A stretch of 64,000 bases of DNA, taken from CAVXEH01 sp963805645. GTDB lineage: Bacteria; Chloroflexota; Limnocylindria; QHBO01. Each line of letters opens with the position of its first letter. Position 1 is the first letter of the stretch. Location of the stretch: positions 152,349 to 216,348 of the forward strand of contig CAWDVA010000009.1 in assembly GCA_963805645.1 (NCBI GenBank), written 5' to 3'. Under the pieces are notes generated by a model. That model ran no database searches. It saw only the letters and a list, made by a program, of their open reading frames with translations, and was not told where the DNA came from. The translations under genes were made by a program, and so were the position numbers. Below are positions 53,292-60,936 of the stretch, piece after piece.

Positions 53292-53509
53292 CGCTCGCCG
53301 AATCCGTCGAGCAGGTCGTCCACGTGCTCCGCCAGATCCGGCCTGCCGCTCTCGAAGAGCGGCAGCGTCGGCTCGGCGATGCGGTGGGTCCCCGTCACCA
53401 GTCCGATACCTTCCCGGATGAGATCTGCCTCACTGCGGCCCCGCGACCGCGCGGTGCGCCGCAGCGCCTCCTTGAGGTCATCGGTCAGGTATACCGTCGT
53501 CTTCTCCAT
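53288..53509 (-). CDS. vapB: VapB-type ribbon-helix-helix antitoxin
   Basis: 73 aa. MEKTTVYLTDDLKEALRRTA is a ribbon-helix-helix DNA-binding N-terminus; the acidic C-terminus (LAEHVDDLLDGFGER) is the toxin-binding part. The ATG at 53509 follows the RHH start; the 16 upstream residues in frame overlap the operator. It should autoregulate through the palindrome at 53533-53550. Confidence 0.88.
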   Translation of the reverse strand: MEKTTVYLTDDLKEALRRTARSRGRSEADLIREGIGLVTGTHRIAEPTLPLFESGRPDLAEHVDDLLDGFGER

Positions 53510-53532
53510 GCCACCCATTGTGCCATACATCA

Positions 53533-53550
53533 GGTGGCATGCCTGCCACC
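53533..53550. promoter_or_regulatory. Palindromic operator of the leftward VapBC
   Basis: GGTGGC (53533-53538) and GCCACC (53545-53550) are exact inverted repeats with 6-nt spacing, 24 nt upstream of the antitoxin start. An inner GGCATGCC palindrome overlaps it. This is the expected binding site for the ribbon-helix-helix antitoxin. Confidence 0.55.
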
Positions 53551-53622
53551 CAGCCATTCGTCAGACATCATCCGGAGTCCCGAGCGGTGCCCGCCGCTTG
53601 CCAGCGCGGCGATGGGGCCAAC

Positions 53623-53641
53623 GATGTATGCTCTATACATC
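53623..53641. promoter_or_regulatory. Palindromic operator abutting the second antitoxin
   Basis: GATGTAT (53623-53629) and ATACATC (53635-53641) are exact 7-bp inverted repeats with a 5-nt spacer, ending at the base before the ATG at 53642. Binding here would block translation start and transcription. It differs in sequence from the neighbouring operator, so the two modules are likely regulated separately. Confidence 0.65.
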
Positions 53642-53938
53642 ATGAAGCGGACCCAGATCTACCTCGGAGAGGACCAGTCCCGCGAGCTCGCCGCCCGCGC
53701 TCGGCGGCGCGGCACCACTGCATCCCATGTCATCCGCGAGGCGGTGGATGCGTACCTGGCCCAGCCCGAGTCAGCCGAGGAGCAGGTCCTGCAGCGGTAT
53801 CGCGCGGCACTCGACGCCGCCTTCGGCGTCGCGCCTCACCTTGCCGATGGCATCGCCTACGTCGACCATCTGCGCTCGGCCGATGCGGATCGGGCTCTTG
53901 GCCTGGACGAGCGGCGACACGGGCATCGGCCCAAGTGA
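53642..53938 (+). CDS. vapB: Ribbon-helix-helix antitoxin, second module
   Basis: 98 aa. MKRTQIYLGEDQSRELAARA, then RRRGTTASHVIREAVDAYL is a ribbon-helix-helix motif; the rest is an acidic and basic tail of about 55 residues that could bind the toxin. The ATG at 53642 abuts its operator. Its stop overlaps the toxin start (GTGA). It is transcribed away from the first VapBC module. Confidence 0.86.
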   Translation: MKRTQIYLGEDQSRELAARARRRGTTASHVIREAVDAYLAQPESAEEQVLQRYRAALDAAFGVAPHLADGIAYVDHLRSADADRALGLDERRHGHRPK

Positions 53939-54303
53939 CCGTCCTCGACACCACCATCCTGATCGATCACCTGCGTGGCGTGGCGGCCGCCGCGGAGTAC
54001 CTGCGCTCCCTCCCGGCCGTGCCCACCTGCTCAGAGGTGACGCGCGCCGAGGTCCTCCAGGGCCTGCGCAGCAGCGAACGCCGTACCGCCGAGGCCCTGT
54101 TCGCGGTGCTGGACTGGGCCGATGTCGACGAGAAGATCGCGCGGCGCGCCGGCGAGCTCGGGCGCCGGTACCGCCGCAGCCACCCGGGGCTGGCCCTGGC
54201 CGACCTGCTGATTGCCGCCACGGCGCTCGAGCTGGACCAGCCGCTCGCCACCGCGAATACCCGCCACTTCCCGATGTTCGCCCGCTTGCGCGCTCCCTAC
54301 TGA
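53935..54303 (+). CDS. vapC: PIN-domain toxin, second VapC
   Basis: 122 aa, GTG start. PIN residues are D5 in VTVLDTTILIDHLRG, the Glu in TRAEVLQGLRS, the Asp in LALADLLIAATALE and the Asn in TANTRHFPMF. It is co-transcribed with the antitoxin and probably cleaves RNA. It is only distantly similar to the other PIN toxin, so this is not a recent duplication. Confidence 0.9.
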   Translation: MTVLDTTILIDHLRGVAAAAEYLRSLPAVPTCSEVTRAEVLQGLRSSERRTAEALFAVLDWADVDEKIARRAGELGRRYRRSHPGLALADLLIAATALELDQPLATANTRHFPMFARLRAPY

Positions 54304-54332
54304 GCGACACTGCAGAAGGGGGAACCGAGCCG

Positions 54333-54386
54333 ATGCTGCAGACCGCCCTCGGACGAGTCGCGTCGTCCTGCTGGCACCTGGGCTGA
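54333..54386 (+). pseudogene. Decayed MPQ-type small protein
   Basis: The ATG at 54333 encodes MLQTALGRVASSCWHLG. The upstream sequence CTGCAGAAGGGGGAACCG matches the leader of the small membrane proteins at 57725 and 60468, and the N-terminus resembles theirs. In a neighbouring frame the text reads RVVLLAPGL, the expected hydrophobic part. The gene is frameshifted and then cut off by a cyclase fragment. Confidence 0.45.
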
Positions 54387-54388
54387 GC

Positions 54389-54744
54389 TCAGCGGCAAGG
54401 AGCAGGTGCTCCCTCCCAGGCGATGTTGGCGCCGAGAGGGCGAGCCCGCCCAGGGTGAGCATGCCGCTGAAGATGGTGGCCAGCCCGACACCGATGAGGA
54501 TCCAGGTTGCCGGCTCCAGCCGGCGGGTCCGGCTGAAGACCACCAGGTTCACCAGCTGCACCGACATCTGGATGACGGCGAACACCGCAACGAGCGGTCG
54601 ATCCGTCGCCAGGCCGGTGGCCAAGTAGACGACGCCAACGGCGAGCACCGCCCACAGCGTCCCCATCGCCGTCCGCTTCCGGAGCGCGAGATCGGCGTCG
54701 TCAGCCGGATCGGCCCCGATGTCGAGCAGCCACTGCCACAGCAT
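54389..54744 (-). pseudogene. N-terminal fragment of a cyclase gene
   Basis: The minus strand from ATG 54744 reads MLWQWLLDIGADPADDADLA and GTLWAVLAVGVVYLATGLAT. This is a close match to the first 105 residues of the cyclase at 50562-51764. The match stops near GGLALS, where the frame shifts and then ends. No catalytic domain remains, so it is a partial copy of the neighbouring cyclase or the relic of an older tandem copy. Confidence 0.8.
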
Positions 54745-54827
54745 GATCGGGGCAGAACACGCAGTCGCAGCTCATATCCAGCCCCCGGGGCCAGCCCGAA
54801 ACCCGCCCCGCCGAGCCGAGCGTCGCC

Positions 54828-56054
54828 TCAATCCGCCAGGGCGATGACCTCGGCGACCCGGACGGGGTGCGAGAACCCCTTCATCGACATCTCCCCGGCA
54901 TCGGCCACCTTGACGTGCTCGCCCATCCGGGCCCGGGTGCGTGGGCTGATGAGGATCGCCCCGTCCCCGGCTTCCGCACACAGCCGCGCTGCCAGGTTCA
55001 CAACACTCCCCACCGCGGCGTAGTCGACGCGGCCCTCGAAGCCAATGCGCCCCATGGTGGCGTACCCGGTGGCGATGCCCACGCCGAAGCCCAGCGCATG
55101 GCCCATCAGCCGCCAGCCCTCGGCGAGGGCCGCGACATCGGTTCGCAGGGCGAGTGCCATGCGCACCGCGCGTTCGGCATGTTCCGGCTGCTCCACCGGG
55201 TCGTTGAAGAAGACCATCACCCCGTCGCCGGTGAAGCGCTCCAACGTGCCTCCCACCTCCGTGATGCCCCGCCCCAGCACGCCGTGGTACTCCCGGAGCA
55301 CCTGCATGACATCTTCGGGCTCGGCCGCTTCGCTGAAGGCCGTGAAGCCACGCAGGTCGCAGAAGACGACCGTGATCTCGCGCCGATGTCCCGCCAGCAG
55401 CCGCTCCCCCTCCGGGCTCGAGACCAGCGCGGCAACCTGCGGCGACAGGAATCGGGCCAGCTCCTTGCGCTGCCGCTCGATGGTGCCCACCAGCTGGGTC
55501 GTCGTCACCGCGATCACCGCCTGGTCGGCGAACTGCTGCAGGACCTGGATCTGGTCGTCGCGGAAGGGCATCGGCCTGTCTCGCCAGACCGTCACCACCC
55601 CGACCACCTCTTCCTCGCGCATCATGGGCACGCCGACCATGGCGCGGAAGCCGCCCAGCTCCTTTGCCTCCGGGTAGTCGTACTCCGGGTCCAGCTCCAC
55701 GTCCGGAATGTGCACCGCACGCCGTTCGACGGCGGTCCGGCCCACCAGCGTCCCGCGCGCCGGCAGGATGGGGTGGGCCAGGTTGAACTCGATGATGGCT
55801 TCCGATGAGCCGATGGCGGCCGCGTGCCGGTAGCGACCGTCCTCGGCGCGGAGGTAGATGAACCCACGCTCTGCATGGCAGAGCCGGGTGGCGTGGCTCA
55901 GGATCGTGGCCAGCACCGCCTCGAGGTCGAACGGCGCCCCGCCCAGCGAGCGCAGGACGTCGCCGAGGGCTTCCTGGTAGGCGGCTGAACCCTCGGCTGA
56001 GCCCTCGTCGGGCGGCGGGCTTGCCATCGCCGACGAGTCTACGCGATGCGCCAT
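54828..56054 (-). CDS. Cytosolic GAF-domain class III cyclase
   Basis: 408 aa, no membrane segment. The N-terminal GAF domain (about 40-190: LATILSHATRLCHAERGFIYL, ARGTLVGRTAVERRAVHIPDV, VGVPMMREEEVVGVVTVWRD) is linked by QRKELARFLSPQVA to a cyclase domain: VVFCDLRGFTAFS, RFTGDGVMVFFNDP and YAAVGSVVNLAARL. The GAF domain should bind a small ligand or sense redox/light and control cyclase output. The fourth intact cyclase in the window. ATG 56054 or 56027. Confidence 0.9.
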   Translation of the reverse strand: MAHRVDSSAMASPPPDEGSAEGSAAYQEALGDVLRSLGGAPFDLEAVLATILSHATRLCHAERGFIYLRAEDGRYRHAAAIGSSEAIIEFNLAHPILPARGTLVGRTAVERRAVHIPDVELDPEYDYPEAKELGGFRAMVGVPMMREEEVVGVVTVWRDRPMPFRDDQIQVLQQFADQAVIAVTTTQLVGTIERQRKELARFLSPQVAALVSSPEGERLLAGHRREITVVFCDLRGFTAFSEAAEPEDVMQVLREYHGVLGRGITEVGGTLERFTGDGVMVFFNDPVEQPEHAERAVRMALALRTDVAALAEGWRLMGHALGFGVGIATGYATMGRIGFEGRVDYAAVGSVVNLAARLCAEAGDGAILISPRTRARMGEHVKVADAGEMSMKGFSHPVRVAEVIALAD

Positions 56055-56097
56055 GACACGGACCTTCGACGGAGCGGGTGGGGCGTACGATCCAGCG

Positions 56098-57528
56098 ATG
56101 CGCATCCTTGTCGTGGGCGCCAGCGGATACATCGGTGGCCGCCTCGCCTCCGTGCTCTCGTCGCTCGGGCATGAGCTCGTGCTCATGAGCCGCGACGCGC
56201 GGCCGCTCGCTGCACGGTTCCCGGACGCTGAGGTGGTGGGCGCAGATCTCCTCGAGGCTTCATCGCTTGTTCGCGCGCTGGAAGGTGTCGAGGTCGCCTA
56301 CTACCTTGCCCACTCGATGGGTTCGGGGGAACGCGGCTTCGCCGATCGCGACAGGACGGCGGCGCGGAACTTCGCCGCGGCGGCCTCGGAGGCAGGCGTC
56401 CGGCGCATCGTGTACCTGGGTGGGCTCGGCGACGAGACCGCTGACCTCTCGGCTCACCTGGCGAGCCGCCAGCAGACCGGGAAGGAGCTCGCCTCGCACG
56501 GCGTGCCCGTCACCGAGTTCCGGGCCGCGATCATCATCGGCTCCGGAAGCGCGTCCTTCGAGATCCTTCGCCATCTCACCGAGCGGCTGCCGATCATGAT
56601 CACGCCGCGCTGGGTTGGCACCCGTTGCCAGCCAATCGGGATCCGGGATGCGCTCGACTATCTCGTTGGCGCGCTCGACCATCCGGAGATCACCGGCGTC
56701 GTCGAGATCGGCGGGCCGGACATCCTCTCGTACGGCGACATGATGCGAACCTACGCCCGGCTTCGCGGCCTCCGGCGCCTCATGATCCCGGTGCCCGTCT
56801 TGACACCGCGCCTCAGCTCGTACTGGGTCAGTCTCGTCTCTCCCGTCCCAGCCGGGATCGCACGGCCCCTCATCGAGGGTCTGCGGAACGAGGTCATCGT
56901 CCGCGATCCGCGCCCTGCCGCGGCCTTCGGCCTCCAGCCCGCGTCGTACGAGACCGCGCTGGGGCACGCCATTGACCGAACCGATCGCCATGCCGTGGAA
57001 TCGACCTGGTTCGACTCGCTCGACACGCCGGGCCGCGAGGAGCTCCCGACCCTTAGCTCACACGAGGGGATGATCATCGAGCGACGTCACCGGGTCGTCC
57101 CGGTGCCGGCGGATCGCCTGTTCGCCGAGGTCGAGCGGCTGGGCGGCTCGGCCGGCTGGCCCTACGCCAACTTCCTGTGGCGGACTCGCGGCCTCCTCGA
57201 TCGACTTGTCGGCGGGGTCGGCATGCGGCTTGGACGCCGATCGCCAACCGAGCTGCGGGTCGGCGACGCCCTCGACTTCTGGCGGGTGGAGGCCGTGGAG
57301 CGCCCAACCTTGCTGCGTCTCCGCGCGGAGATGCGTGTCCCCGGCCGTGCCTGGCTCCAGTACGAGGTGACCGAGACCTCGGGGGGCAGCCGCCTGGAGC
57401 AGACCGCCTTCTTCGAGCCGAAAGGCCTGCCCGGCCTGGCGTACTGGTATCTCCTCTATCCCGTCCACGGCCTGATCTTCCGCGGCACGGTCCGCCGCCT
57501 TGCCGAACGAGCCCTGAGCTCTCCGTAG
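56098..57528 (+). CDS. NAD(P)-binding SDR with C-terminal DUF2867
   Basis: 476 aa. The N-terminal Rossmann motif is ILVVGASGYIGGRLASVL, with ADLLEASSLVRALEGVEVAYYLAHSM and GVRRIVYLGGLGD after it; this is an atypical SDR. The C-terminal 160 residues (RHRVVPVPADRLFAEVERLG to FFEPKGLPGLAYWYLLYPVH) are DUF2867. The combination is common in actinobacteria and Chloroflexota; activity is unknown. It is divergent from the GAF cyclase with about 40 bp between starts. Confidence 0.85.
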   Translation: MRILVVGASGYIGGRLASVLSSLGHELVLMSRDARPLAARFPDAEVVGADLLEASSLVRALEGVEVAYYLAHSMGSGERGFADRDRTAARNFAAAASEAGVRRIVYLGGLGDETADLSAHLASRQQTGKELASHGVPVTEFRAAIIIGSGSASFEILRHLTERLPIMITPRWVGTRCQPIGIRDALDYLVGALDHPEITGVVEIGGPDILSYGDMMRTYARLRGLRRLMIPVPVLTPRLSSYWVSLVSPVPAGIARPLIEGLRNEVIVRDPRPAAAFGLQPASYETALGHAIDRTDRHAVESTWFDSLDTPGREELPTLSSHEGMIIERRHRVVPVPADRLFAEVERLGGSAGWPYANFLWRTRGLLDRLVGGVGMRLGRRSPTELRVGDALDFWRVEAVERPTLLRLRAEMRVPGRAWLQYEVTETSGGSRLEQTAFFEPKGLPGLAYWYLLYPVHGLIFRGTVRRLAERALSSP

Positions 57529-57681
57529 GAGCAGGAACGTGCCCCGCACCGGCCCCTGACGACGACCAAGGTCCCCGCCGCCAGGCGAGTGGGGAAATCG
57601 ACGTGGTGGTTGGACAAGGGATGAGCCGCAACCGATGCTGCCGGATGAGTGACCCGCGGCTACGCCCCACTGGGCCGGGAG

Positions 57682-57724
57682 GCGCTACCCTACCGGGAAG
57701 CTGCAGAAAGGGGGATCCGGGCTG
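57682..57724 (+). promoter_or_regulatory. Conserved leader of small membrane protein 1
   Basis: GCGCTACCCTACCG (57682-57695) is identical to 60422-60435, and the following GAAGCTG and GAAA-GGGGGA elements are shared too. The TACCCT may be a -10 box; the GGGGGA is the only ribosome-binding-like element. The same elements partly recur before 54333. Confidence 0.5.
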
Positions 57725-57829
57725 TTGCCGCAGACCACCGTCGGTCGAATCGTGTTCCTCGTGCTGGCCATCGTGTTCTTGGTGATGCCTGCCTTCGCCG
57801 CAACCGCGATGTCCCTGAGCAATGGGTAG
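57725..57829 (+). CDS. Small single-helix membrane protein 1 (MPQ family)
   Basis: 34 aa with a TTG start: LPQTTVGRIVFLVLAIVFLV, then MPAFAATAMSLSNG. It is one hydrophobic helix, or a signal peptide cleaved after FAA. The MPQ start and the shared 5' sequence link it to the 49-aa protein at 60468. It is too short for confident prediction, but the conserved leader supports it. Confidence 0.5.
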   Translation: MPQTTVGRIVFLVLAIVFLVMPAFAATAMSLSNG

Positions 57830-57895
57830 CTTCCGGGTTCGATGCTCGATCTCCCTGGGCACCGGCTCAGAGCGCGGGATCAGGACGACGTGCCG

Positions 57896-58318
57896 ATGAC
57901 CGCCCATCGCACTCGCGCCGTCCGGCTGGTCGCCGCGGCCGGACCCCTGGCCCTCCTGCTCGCCGCCTGCGCACCGGCCGTCTCCCTCCCAACTGACTCG
58001 GCGTCCGCCGAGGTCGTGCTCGACACCTATCTCCGTGCCCTCGTGGCCGGCGACTGCAGCACCGCGAGCAAGCTCGGCGTGGGGGCGTTCAAGGATCGCG
58101 GCAGCGGAAATCTGTGCGGAGACACCCAGGTGAGCGCCTACGGCATCCTCGGGGACCCAGCCCGGCCATCGTCCGGAGAGCAGGTGTTCGCCACTACCCT
58201 GACCACCACGGGTACCGCCGATGGAACCGTTCCAGCCGGGGAGATCACCTGGTTCTTCACACTGCGCTACCAGCCCGACGGCTCGTGGCGCATCACCGGA
58301 GGTGGGTCGGGGCCCTAG
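57896..58318 (+). CDS. Small lipoprotein
   Basis: 140 aa. It has a signal peptide with lipobox LLAAC (about 24-28). The mature part (AEVVLDTYLRALVAGDCSTAS, then WFFTLRYQPDGSWRITGGGSG) resembles the NTF2-like lipoproteins that bind small ligands. It is convergent with the HNH gene, with a 4-bp overlap at the stops. Confidence 0.72.
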   Translation: MTAHRTRAVRLVAAAGPLALLLAACAPAVSLPTDSASAEVVLDTYLRALVAGDCSTASKLGVGAFKDRGSGNLCGDTQVSAYGILGDPARPSSGEQVFATTLTTTGTADGTVPAGEITWFFTLRYQPDGSWRITGGGSGP

Positions 58319-59235
58319 CCCCCGGCGCCCGCAAGAATGAACGCCGCGTAGCGCTCCTCGAGCCGATCGCGATCCGGCCGGAGGGACTCCGAGCGCGGCA
58401 GCAGGATCGGCTGGTGGTGCATCTCCTTGAGGCCATGCAGCAGCATCGGTCCGTCCTCTTCCTCGAGGACCGACTGGCGCACCTCGATCAGGTAGTCCGG
58501 CCGCACGGCCAGAAAGTGTCGATCGAACGCGGCATGGTGGAGCTTGCACAGCGCGAGCCCGTTCGAAACCACCGGCTCTCCCTCCGGCTGGCTGTCCGCG
58601 ATGATGTGCGCCGCGTCCAGCAGCTCCTGGTGCCGCAGCCGGCACAGCGCGCACCGGGTCCGGTATGCCTCCAGCACCCGCGCCCGGAACGCCTGCTGAT
58701 GCAGACGGCGCTTGACCGATGCCGTGACGTACTCGCGCCGGATCTCCGCCCGCTCCTCCGCGATGGATGAGCCGATGGCGCTCGGCACCACGGCCTGCGC
58801 CGCATCGTCGACCGCGACGTCGAAGAACAGCTCACTGCGCCGATCCCCGACGATGTACACCGGCCAGACCGCCAGGTACTGCCCCGGCTCCAGCCCGTAG
58901 AAGTAGACGAGCGGAACCTGGCGCTGCATCGCCAGCCGCAGCCCGCGATTGTCGGGATGATCCGGGTCCGTCCCCCGATACGCGTACTGCAGACCCGAAG
59001 TTCCGAATGTGTCGTGGTAGGGCCCGCGCGACACCGTCGTGATCGACAGCGGGACGTCAATCAGGATCCGTGGCTTGAAGATCCCCTGCGGCCCGAGAAG
59101 CGGCACGCGCTGACCGTCGAAGACGAATCCCTCTGCCAGGGTCGTCCTCGGCAGCACCTCGCCGCGCATCTCGACCTGCGCCGCGAGCCACTGGAAGGCT
59201 GCCAGCCGTACGCGCAGGTCATGCTCGCTGTCCAT
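58315..59235 (-). CDS. HNH endonuclease
   Basis: 306 aa. The C-terminal third has a zinc HNH nuclease core: RCALCRLRHQELLDAAHIIA, DSQPEGEPVVSNGLALCKLHHAAFD, with CxxC, AHI and LCxxHHxxFD. The N-terminal domain (GPQGIFKPRILIDVPLSITT, LAVWPVYIVGDR) is the DNA-binding part of a group of restriction-like HNH proteins. It probably cuts foreign or modified DNA. No methyltransferase is adjacent, so it may be a type IV enzyme. ATG 59235 was chosen over GTG 59241. Confidence 0.82.
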   Translation of the reverse strand: MDSEHDLRVRLAAFQWLAAQVEMRGEVLPRTTLAEGFVFDGQRVPLLGPQGIFKPRILIDVPLSITTVSRGPYHDTFGTSGLQYAYRGTDPDHPDNRGLRLAMQRQVPLVYFYGLEPGQYLAVWPVYIVGDRRSELFFDVAVDDAAQAVVPSAIGSSIAEERAEIRREYVTASVKRRLHQQAFRARVLEAYRTRCALCRLRHQELLDAAHIIADSQPEGEPVVSNGLALCKLHHAAFDRHFLAVRPDYLIEVRQSVLEEEDGPMLLHGLKEMHHQPILLPRSESLRPDRDRLEERYAAFILAGAGG

Positions 59236-59307
59236 CCCCACCGCCAGGATAAGCCGCCACTAACGCCACGGTACGCGTTGGTCCGCATCCTGCGGCCCGT
59301 GCTAAAC

Positions 59308-59427
59308 GCACCAGTCAGGATCGACAGGAACCGGGGATACAATCGCCGTCAGCTGGCCCGGATCAAGGAGGCTGTCCGAGCCCACCACGACGAGTTCGAG
59401 GAGCGGTGGCATGAGTTCTTCGGCTAG
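59308..59427 (+). pseudogene. C-terminal remnant of a DUF4160 protein
   Basis: The frame reads APVRIDRNRGYNRRQLARIK, then EAVRAHHDEFEERWHEFFG and a stop. This is the C-terminal half of DUF4160, whose usual N-terminus (FFFYSNE-type strands) is absent. DUF4160 genes normally precede a DUF2442 gene, as here, in toxin-antitoxin-like pairs. So the first partner is truncated. It overlaps the next start by 17 bp. Confidence 0.6.
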
Positions 59428-59710
59428 GAAGCTCGAATTCCAGCCATCGGTTGCCACCTCGGTTCGCGTGGACCGCTCCCGTTTCCACGTGCTGTTGGCC
59501 GATGGCCGGGAGATCAGCGCCCCACTTGAACGATTCCCCCGCCTGACAGACGCCACTCCCCACCAGCTGGCCAATTGCGAGGTCACTGCCTTTGGCACGG
59601 CCATTCGCTGGCCGGAGCTCGACGAGGACATCGGCGTCGCCGCGCTCCTCGGCATCCCGGAGGACGAGCTCGAGTCGGCAGCCGGCTTCCAGGCTGGCGA
59701 ACGCGAGTAG
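59411..59710 (+). CDS. DUF2442 protein 1
   Basis: 99 aa. The conserved LADGREISAPLERFPRL motif and a downstream WPELDEDIGVAALLGIPEDEL motif define DUF2442, usually the antitoxin-like partner of DUF4160. An N-terminal extension of about 22 residues is present. Its stop is 3 bp from the next start. Confidence 0.8.
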   Translation: MSSSARKLEFQPSVATSVRVDRSRFHVLLADGREISAPLERFPRLTDATPHQLANCEVTAFGTAIRWPELDEDIGVAALLGIPEDELESAAGFQAGERE

Positions 59711-59713
59711 GCG

Positions 59714-60004
59714 ATGGCATTGACCCGTCCCGCTTTGGCGGCCGACGTGGGCGTCACCGACGCACAGCTCACCGTGACCCTGACCGATGGGCGCGAGATC
59801 AGCACTCCGCTAACGGAGTTTCCCCGGCTGGTGGCCGCCACCTCCGTCCAGCGCGCGAACTGGGAGATCGTCGATTCCCGCACGGCCATTGCCTGGCCCG
59901 AGATCGACGAGGAGATCGGGCTTGCCGGCCTCCTCGGTGTCTCCGAAACGGCCCTCGAGGAGGCCGCCGGCTTCACCATCCAAAGCCGCGAACCGTCTCC
60001 GTAG
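59714..60004 (+). CDS. DUF2442 protein 2
   Basis: 96 aa, a tandem paralogue of the preceding gene (LTDGREISTPLTEFPRL, WPEIDEEIGLAGLLGVSETAL). Both keep the D/E-rich core. A tandem DUF2442 pair after a truncated DUF4160 suggests that the antitoxin-like part outlived the partner. Confidence 0.8.
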   Translation: MALTRPALAADVGVTDAQLTVTLTDGREISTPLTEFPRLVAATSVQRANWEIVDSRTAIAWPEIDEEIGLAGLLGVSETALEEAAGFTIQSREPSP

Positions 60005-60012
60005 CGGTTCCC

Positions 60013-60357
60013 CTAGCGCTGACAGTCCACCCATACGACGCGGGCGATGCCGGTATCTCCCCATCTGAGGTCGCCGCCGGCGAATCGCACGCCCTGGACC
60101 GACTGGAGCTTCGGCAGGCAGTCCGGCCACCCGCCTTCATGCTCGGATCCGCTGGCATCCCTCCACGCCACGCTCGACTCGAAGCCGTAGAACACGTCGC
60201 CTGCCTGGAGCGTGGCCTGGTCCCCGCCAACGTAGCCGCTGCCCGTGAGGATCGGTAGCTGCACGGGTCCCTGCCTGCCGGCGACATAGCCCGCGCCAAA
60301 CCCCACGACCATCGCCAGCGCCACGGCCGCCACGACCAGCCATGCAGAACGCACCAC
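60013..60357 (-). CDS. Single-pass membrane protein with exported domain
   Basis: 114 aa, GTG start with GGAGG 8 nt upstream. One membrane helix (WLVVAAVALAMVVGFGAGYVAG) precedes an exported 80-residue domain with a Cys pair (PDC, VDC). Unrecognised. It is convergent with DUF2442 protein 2. A longer form from 60405 is possible. Confidence 0.55.
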   Translation of the reverse strand: MVRSAWLVVAAVALAMVVGFGAGYVAGRQGPVQLPILTGSGYVGGDQATLQAGDVFYGFESSVAWRDASGSEHEGGWPDCLPKLQSVQGVRFAGGDLRWGDTGIARVVWVDCQR

Positions 60358-60421
60358 GATCCCCACCTCCACTGCCGGCTCTCCTCCCCATGCGCGCGCA
60401 GGCAAATCCTACTTGAGACAC

Positions 60422-60467
60422 GCGCTACCCTACCGCTGAAGCTGTCGAAATCGGGGGACCACAGCCG
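60422..60467 (+). promoter_or_regulatory. Conserved leader of small membrane protein 2
   Basis: It shares GCGCTACCCTACCG with 57682-57695, followed by GAAGCTG and GAAA-GGGGGA, and leads into an MPQ start. The conservation exceeds that of the proteins, so it may be a promoter and 5' UTR element kept for regulation. Confidence 0.5.
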
Positions 60468-60617
60468 ATGCCGCAGATCAGCGACCGCCGCCTCAACGCG
60501 CTCCTCCTGGGCTTGCTCGCGCTGGTGGTCGTTGCGGTCCTGGTGAATTTCCTCATGGCCCCGCACCCCACTCGCATCTACGAGCATGGCCCGGTCTACC
60601 TGATGCCATCGCCGTGA
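60468..60617 (+). CDS. Small single-helix membrane protein 2 (MPQ family)
   Basis: 49 aa. MPQISDRRLNALLLG is followed by LLALVVVAVLVNFLMA, one transmembrane helix, and a short exported tail (HPTRIYEHGPVYLMPSP). Its TGA overlaps the GTG of the next gene (GTGA), indicating translational coupling. It is a paralogue of the protein at 57725 by its start and leader. Confidence 0.6.
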   Translation: MPQISDRRLNALLLGLLALVVVAVLVNFLMAPHPTRIYEHGPVYLMPSP

Positions 60618-60931
60618 AGCTCTCTGCGGGGACGACCGAGCAGTTCGTGCGAGACGCCATGGCACACCGCATCGCGGAGAAGCTGGCGGTCGAGTACAAG
60701 GCCGCCATCGGTCACAAGCCCGGCGCAGCCGAGTACACCTCCTGGCAGAACAGCCTCACCGCCCTGGGCTGGCTCGTGGACCACGCCCGGCTCAACGACC
60801 ACGGCATCATCCTCGAGTACCAGCTGCCCCTGAGCTCCCTGCGCCTGGACGCCATGCTCACCGGCCGCCAGGGCACAGCGACCGGCGACCGCAACGCGGT
60901 GATCGCCGAGCCAATGAAGGTTGAGGCGTAA
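60614..60931 (+). CDS. N-terminal domain of a DUF2075-type protein, truncated
   Basis: 105 aa, GTG start. The text TTEQFVRDAMAHRIAEKL, YTSWQNSLTALGWLVDHA, LNDHGIILEYQLPLSSLRLD and MLTG matches the nuclease-like N-terminal domain of DUF2075 helicase proteins. In those, the ELKQW motif and a long helicase part follow, but here the frame ends after NAVIAEPMKVEA. It is either truncated or a stand-alone domain. It overlaps the small membrane protein gene by 4 bp. Confidence 0.6.
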   Translation: MKLSAGTTEQFVRDAMAHRIAEKLAVEYKAAIGHKPGAAEYTSWQNSLTALGWLVDHARLNDHGIILEYQLPLSSLRLDAMLTGRQGTATGDRNAVIAEPMKVEA

Positions 60932-60936
60932 CGGCG

